Positions 60,176 through 64,000 of a stretch of DNA of 64,000 bases are shown here, piece by piece; positions within the stretch are counted from its first letter, which is position 1, and every line of letters begins with the position of its first letter. A program made the position numbers and the translations under genes. The notes beneath the pieces are model-generated. The model was not told where the DNA came from and did not search any database. It saw only the letters and a list, made by a program, of their open reading frames with translations. The stretch is from Protostelium mycophagum. Taxonomy: Eukaryota; Evosea; Variosea; Protosteliida; Protosteliaceae. The stretch is taken from positions 1 through 64,000 of the forward strand of contig MZNV01001837.1 in assembly GCA_002081555.1 (NCBI GenBank). Direction: 5' to 3'.

Positions 60176-62354
60176 ATGAACTTGAGCCTCTCAACAATCT
60201 TTGTGGCCTTTTTGGTCTTTCGTTGGGCGAATGCATTGATTGTACGGACTCTATTTAGTCCTGATGAATATTGGCAGTCATTAGAGATTGCTCACGACAT
60301 GGTCTTTGGGTAAGTCTGTTGAATAAAGTTCATAATATGAGCAGATATGGTTGGCGAACGTGGGAGTGGGAAGAAGGGATCCGTAGTTTCGTTCATCCTC
60401 TCGTCTTTGCCCTTCCGTATCGTTTCCTGCAAATTCTCGGCATTGATTCCACCGACACAATCGTGAGCAACAACAATACTTCGAAGTGGAATTGATTTGG
60501 TTGAGATCATAGCCCCCAAATTATTGCAAGGTGCTTTCACAGCTGTCGGTGATCTCTACGTTTATAGACTCTCCCTCTTGTTGTTTGGAAGGGAATGTAC
60601 AAAGTGGGTGGTAAGTTGGTTTGATCAGTTCTTATTCTGATGTCAATAGATGGTACTCTATTTGAGTAATTGGTTCATTTTTTATTGCATGGTCAGAACT
60701 TTCTCGAACTCGATAGAGACGGTCATCACCATGATCGCTTTATTTTATTGGAATTGGTTTCCGTCATCCAAGAATAAGGGTGTGAGTGTCAGGTAAAGGT
60801 CTTCTATATATTTTAGAGGTTGATATCGCTCAGAATGACGAGGTCTCTCAGTCTGGCAGCACTGGCAGTGATCATGAGGCCAACAAACGTCATTTTATGG
60901 CTCATTTTAGCTGTACATCAGATCCTTTTTCTTCCGAATATTAGACAGAAGATTCAATTTGTCACTCATTGTGTCATCGTGGGGTACAGTATTTTATTAT
61001 ATCTCACAATAATCTTTTAGAGTGAAATTAAGATAATAATAGAAGGCAGGAGTGTCTCATTATCTATACTTTTGATGATTGATTCCTACTGTTACGGAAG
61101 ATGGACTTTTGTCATTTGGAATTTCTTGTCCTTCAATCTGCTGAATGATGCCGGATCATTTTATGGAACTCATCCATGGCATTGGTATTTTACCCAAGGG
61201 ATACCCACCGTGCTAGGGGCTTATACTATCTTCTTTCCTCAGGGCATAAGAGAATGCATTAGGAAGCAGATCTTTATCTTACCTGTTATAATATTTTCTT
61301 ACGCTCTTGTTCTGAGCCTCTCCTCACACAAAGAGTTCAGGTGTGTTTTCGAATAGTCAATTTAATGACAACTCGATTGTATTCCTTCATGACATGTATG
61401 ATAGATTTCTACTACCAATTCACCCATTGTGTATCATGATGTGCGCACTCTTTCTGTCACAAAAAAATAATCAAAAATGGGTGAATTTAAAGAAGAGATT
61501 GCTCTTGATCACCTTCACAATTAATATCATTATGGCTTTTTATCTGTCTACAATGCATCAAGCTGGGCCTATCTCTGTGATGCATCACATAAAGGTAATT
61601 CTACATCATACATATTGCTGAACCCAAGGAAGAGCTGAACCAACCAGAATATGCACACCAGATACCCTGATGGTATGGACGTACATTTCCTCATGCCGTG
61701 CCATTCTTCTCCATTCCAAAGGTAAAGAAAGACACCACGCAATGCTCTAATATACGTGGACTGGCTTTGCCGCATAATTAAGAAGCAGATTGCTTGAGCA
61801 TTTCAGTTTACTGTTTCTCCCTCACAGTAAAACATTGTCGGGTTCGTTCATATCGGCCAGTACTAAGGTGGGAGACCACTTGGGAAGCCCTCGTGATGAG
61901 TTCTATTGCTTTGCTTTGGTTTTGTTGACAAATCTTACAGTTATATACACCGAAACGAGACGAGGATGATGATGCTTGACTGCTCTCCAAGCAAACCATT
62001 TGACATTCACTACGTTGATCAAGCCGAGCAATTTAAGAATGACCCCGCAGCATTTGTATCTCATTTTTACGAGAAGAGGGAAGGAGATTACCCAATTGTC
62101 ACGGAGAAACAGAGTAGGGCTCTGCCACATGTCATAGTCACCTTTCAACGTTATAAAGACAGGTTATCACCCTTCTTATCAAATCACAATTACCTCATGG
62201 TATGTTTCTTTCATTATACACGATTTTATCAAGCTGAAACATTCAGGAGGCCGAATTATTTGACTCAATCGGTTTGGATGGTACTGAGTTAGAGTTGGAA
62301 TATGTGTTGCTCTACACAAGAGGGACAATAGAAGAAAAGGCAAATCTTGTTTGA
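60176..62354 (+). CDS. PIGB: GPI mannosyltransferase 3 (PIG-B/GPI10)
   Basis: Adds the third mannose to the GPI core in the ER lumen, using dolichol-phosphate-mannose. The start [20 protein letters not shown] is a TM segment, followed by the GT22 luminal motif [20 protein letters not shown] and [20 protein letters not shown]. Later: [95 protein letters not shown], then the C-terminal luminal part with [14 protein letters not shown] and [18 protein letters not shown]. At least eight TM helices are expected. The gene is complete, ending [16 protein letters not shown]. It supports a GPI-anchoring pathway in this organism. Confidence 0.94.
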
Positions 62355-62553
62355 AAATGAAAATAACAAGGAAAATACTGGATGGACATTCGATCTTCTT
62401 ATAAGTTCTGTAGGTAGAAGCGTCTTGAAATCTACATTTGCAGAACAAGAGCAAATCAACGCCACTGACATCTCTGTTGATTTTGAAAATACTTTAGTCA
62501 GATCTTTCTTCGATCACCCATGAAAATGATGAAAAGAGATGATAATGATTTTA
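62355..62553. other. Short 3' spacer with an unexplained coding-like frame
   Basis: Between convergent PIGB and the X8 gene the plus strand is open from about 62345 to 62523 in a frame different from PIGB. It includes WTFDLLISSVGRSVLKSTFA, then EQEQINATDISVDFENTLVR, and stops. There is no ATG that keeps this frame, so it would need an upstream splice. Otherwise nothing is seen here. Confidence 0.3.
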
Positions 62554-64000
62554 TCAATTCTGGACAACTCCCAATCCTCCAAAGCTGCAAGCCCCAGCGC
62601 CCTGTGAGGAACCGTACTGTTGATAGTACAAGTTCATTGCGTAGGACAATTGCTCGACAGTGTTGCAGGAGGTCCAAGGTCCACTCTCGATAGCAGAACA
62701 GTACTGAGGAAAGTTGCCGCACAACCAATTACGTGTCGAAGCGATCCAGTTGACATCGTAGTCGGAGGGATTCTCTGAGGAAGTTCTACACTTCAATTGT
62801 GAGAACATGCTCTGGCAAGGAGAGGCCACACTTGTAGATGGGGTAGTCAGTTGAGCTACCCCACCAAAATCGCAAGCTCCCGCTCCTGGGTGAAATTAAG
62901 TCTGGCAGGACGTCTTTGAAAGCGAATACCTTGAGAAGAGTAGGCATTATAGTATATATTCATGGCCCAAGATAATTGTTCTACACTGTTGCAACCAGCA
63001 TATTTTCCACCTCCATTAATATCCACACAAAATTGGGGGAAATTACCACACAGCCAGTTGCGTGCATTGGTCACTGCGCTGGTACTCGCCTGAGAGGGAT
63101 CCTCAGAGGGAGTACGGCATTGTAGTTGAGAGAACATAGTCTGACAATTAGATGTTTGGGTGGATGGGGGAAGAGTAGTGCCAGTGCTGGACAAAACTAC
63201 ACCAATCCCACCAAAACTACAAGCATCTGGTTCATTTCAATATTTCATCTTGTAGATTTCAGGTTTACCTGGTGAAGGACCATACACTTGGTAGTACAAA
63301 TTCATTGCATAAGATAACTGCTCCAGTGGATTGCAAGATGTCCACTTTCCACCCTGGTTGATCTCCGAACAATACTGAGGATAGACGCCGCACAACCAAT
63401 TTCGAGCATTGTTGACGGAGCCGGAGTCCAATCCGGCAGGATCTTCAGATTTAGTGCGGCATTGCAGTCCTGCAAACATATTTCGACAGCTCTCGCCACT
63501 GCCTGTGCTAGTAGGTGGAATACTATTGCCAGAAGTCGATCCAGATGGGGGCACTTCCCCGCTGGTGTCCCCTGGTGCTACCACATGTGCTAATCCGTTG
63601 AAATTACAAGCGGCATCTCCTGTCAGAGATAAGCAGGACGATGTTTTGGAATGAGATTACCCTGTTGAGGAGCATAGAGAGAATACCAGAGATTCATAGC
63701 GTAAGAAAGTTGCTCCACCGAATTACAAGTACTGTACAGTGCTCCCGGCTGTATTGTTGTGCAGAATTGTGCGTTCTGTTGACACAGCCAACTGCGAGCC
63801 TGATTGATCGCATTAGGGTCCATTCGAGAGGGATCCTCACTGAGTGTGCGGCATTTAAGACCTCTGTACATGTCGTAACACTGCTGAGGGGTGGCTGGGG
63901 GTTGAGTTGTGGGAGGGGGATTCCCTCCTTGGCAGGTGTAGATGAAAGAAGATTTTCTGGTTCTCTGTGTAGTGTACAGTCCAAAGTTATTCTCTGGGGT
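62554..64000 (-). CDS. Tandem X8-domain (CBM43-like) protein, N-terminal part outside the window
   Basis: At least four modules of about 100 residues are present. Each has a leading C..MF..LQCRT.SEDP segment and an X8-like core: ARNWLCGNFPQYC, then GGKW..CN, VEQLSYAMNLYYQ.YG and a final C.FGG. The NWLC, SYAMN.YYQ and C(D/S)FGG landmarks and the cysteine spacing match X8 (CBM43), which binds beta-1,3-glucan at the ends of plant GH17 enzymes and in GAS/Gel-type glucanosyltransferases. Linkers are Thr/Ser/Pro-rich (TGTTLPPSTQTS). Each module is interrupted by a short intron at the same place, just before the last cysteine, showing tandem exon duplication. A secreted wall or cyst-coat protein is likely. 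The frame ends ACSFGGLGVVQN without a TM segment. Confidence 0.8.

Overview
The window is nuclear DNA from a compact, intron-rich eukaryote. Nearly every gene is split by short GT-AG introns, many of about 37-60 nt. Genes lie on both strands a few tens to a few hundred bases apart, often head-to-head over putative shared promoters or tail-to-tail. The housekeeping set is eukaryotic: RFC2, SRP54, RPL24, the PP2A scaffold A subunit, CCT-theta, RRP5, PIG-B and CDK5RAP3. The accessory set suits a free-living amoeboid protist: a RGLG/copine-type vWA protein, secreted LRR and beta-helix proteins, X8 glucan-binding modules, and a bacterial-type cardiolipin synthase. An amoebozoan is my best guess, but this is inference only.

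Layout. 1-10 kb: the 3' part of tRNA-Lys(CTT), RFC2, a short SDR-like gene, a bacterial-type arginyl-tRNA synthetase with a presequence-like N-terminus, and a Sel1-repeat protein. 10-20 kb, mostly minus strand: a surface protein built of nearly identical tandem modules on a Thr/Pro stalk, a rhodanese-like protein and a DCAF4-like WD40 protein, then a plus-strand copine-domain gene and a minus-strand unknown. 20-33 kb: CDK5RAP3, a calmodulin-like protein, SRP54, a CX9C protein, RPL24, the PP2A A subunit, and a large gene joining a NAK-family kinase to an ArfGAP. 33-44 kb: an AT-rich gap with repeat relics, cardiolipin synthase, UDP-glucose pyrophosphorylase and a giant LRR/beta-helix secreted protein. 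44-64 kb: a giant coiled-coil protein, a Pro-rich coiled-coil adaptor-like protein, CCT8, RRP5, PIG-B, and a tandem X8-module protein that runs off the right end.

Themes. Several genes serve protein synthesis, folding and targeting (ArgRS, RPL24, RRP5, SRP54, CCT8, CDK5RAP3). Several serve the cell surface or coat (module protein, LRR/beta-helix protein, X8 protein, PIG-B, UGPase). The kinase-ArfGAP fusion points to clathrin-coated traffic. The most noteworthy observations are that fusion, the nearly identical tandem modules of the surface protein with a decayed copy some 20 kb away, and a strongly recurrent short motif (TCTACAACG and its complement) in exons, introns and spacers on both strands. 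Exon boundaries were assigned by eye; small exons may be missed and lengths are approximate.
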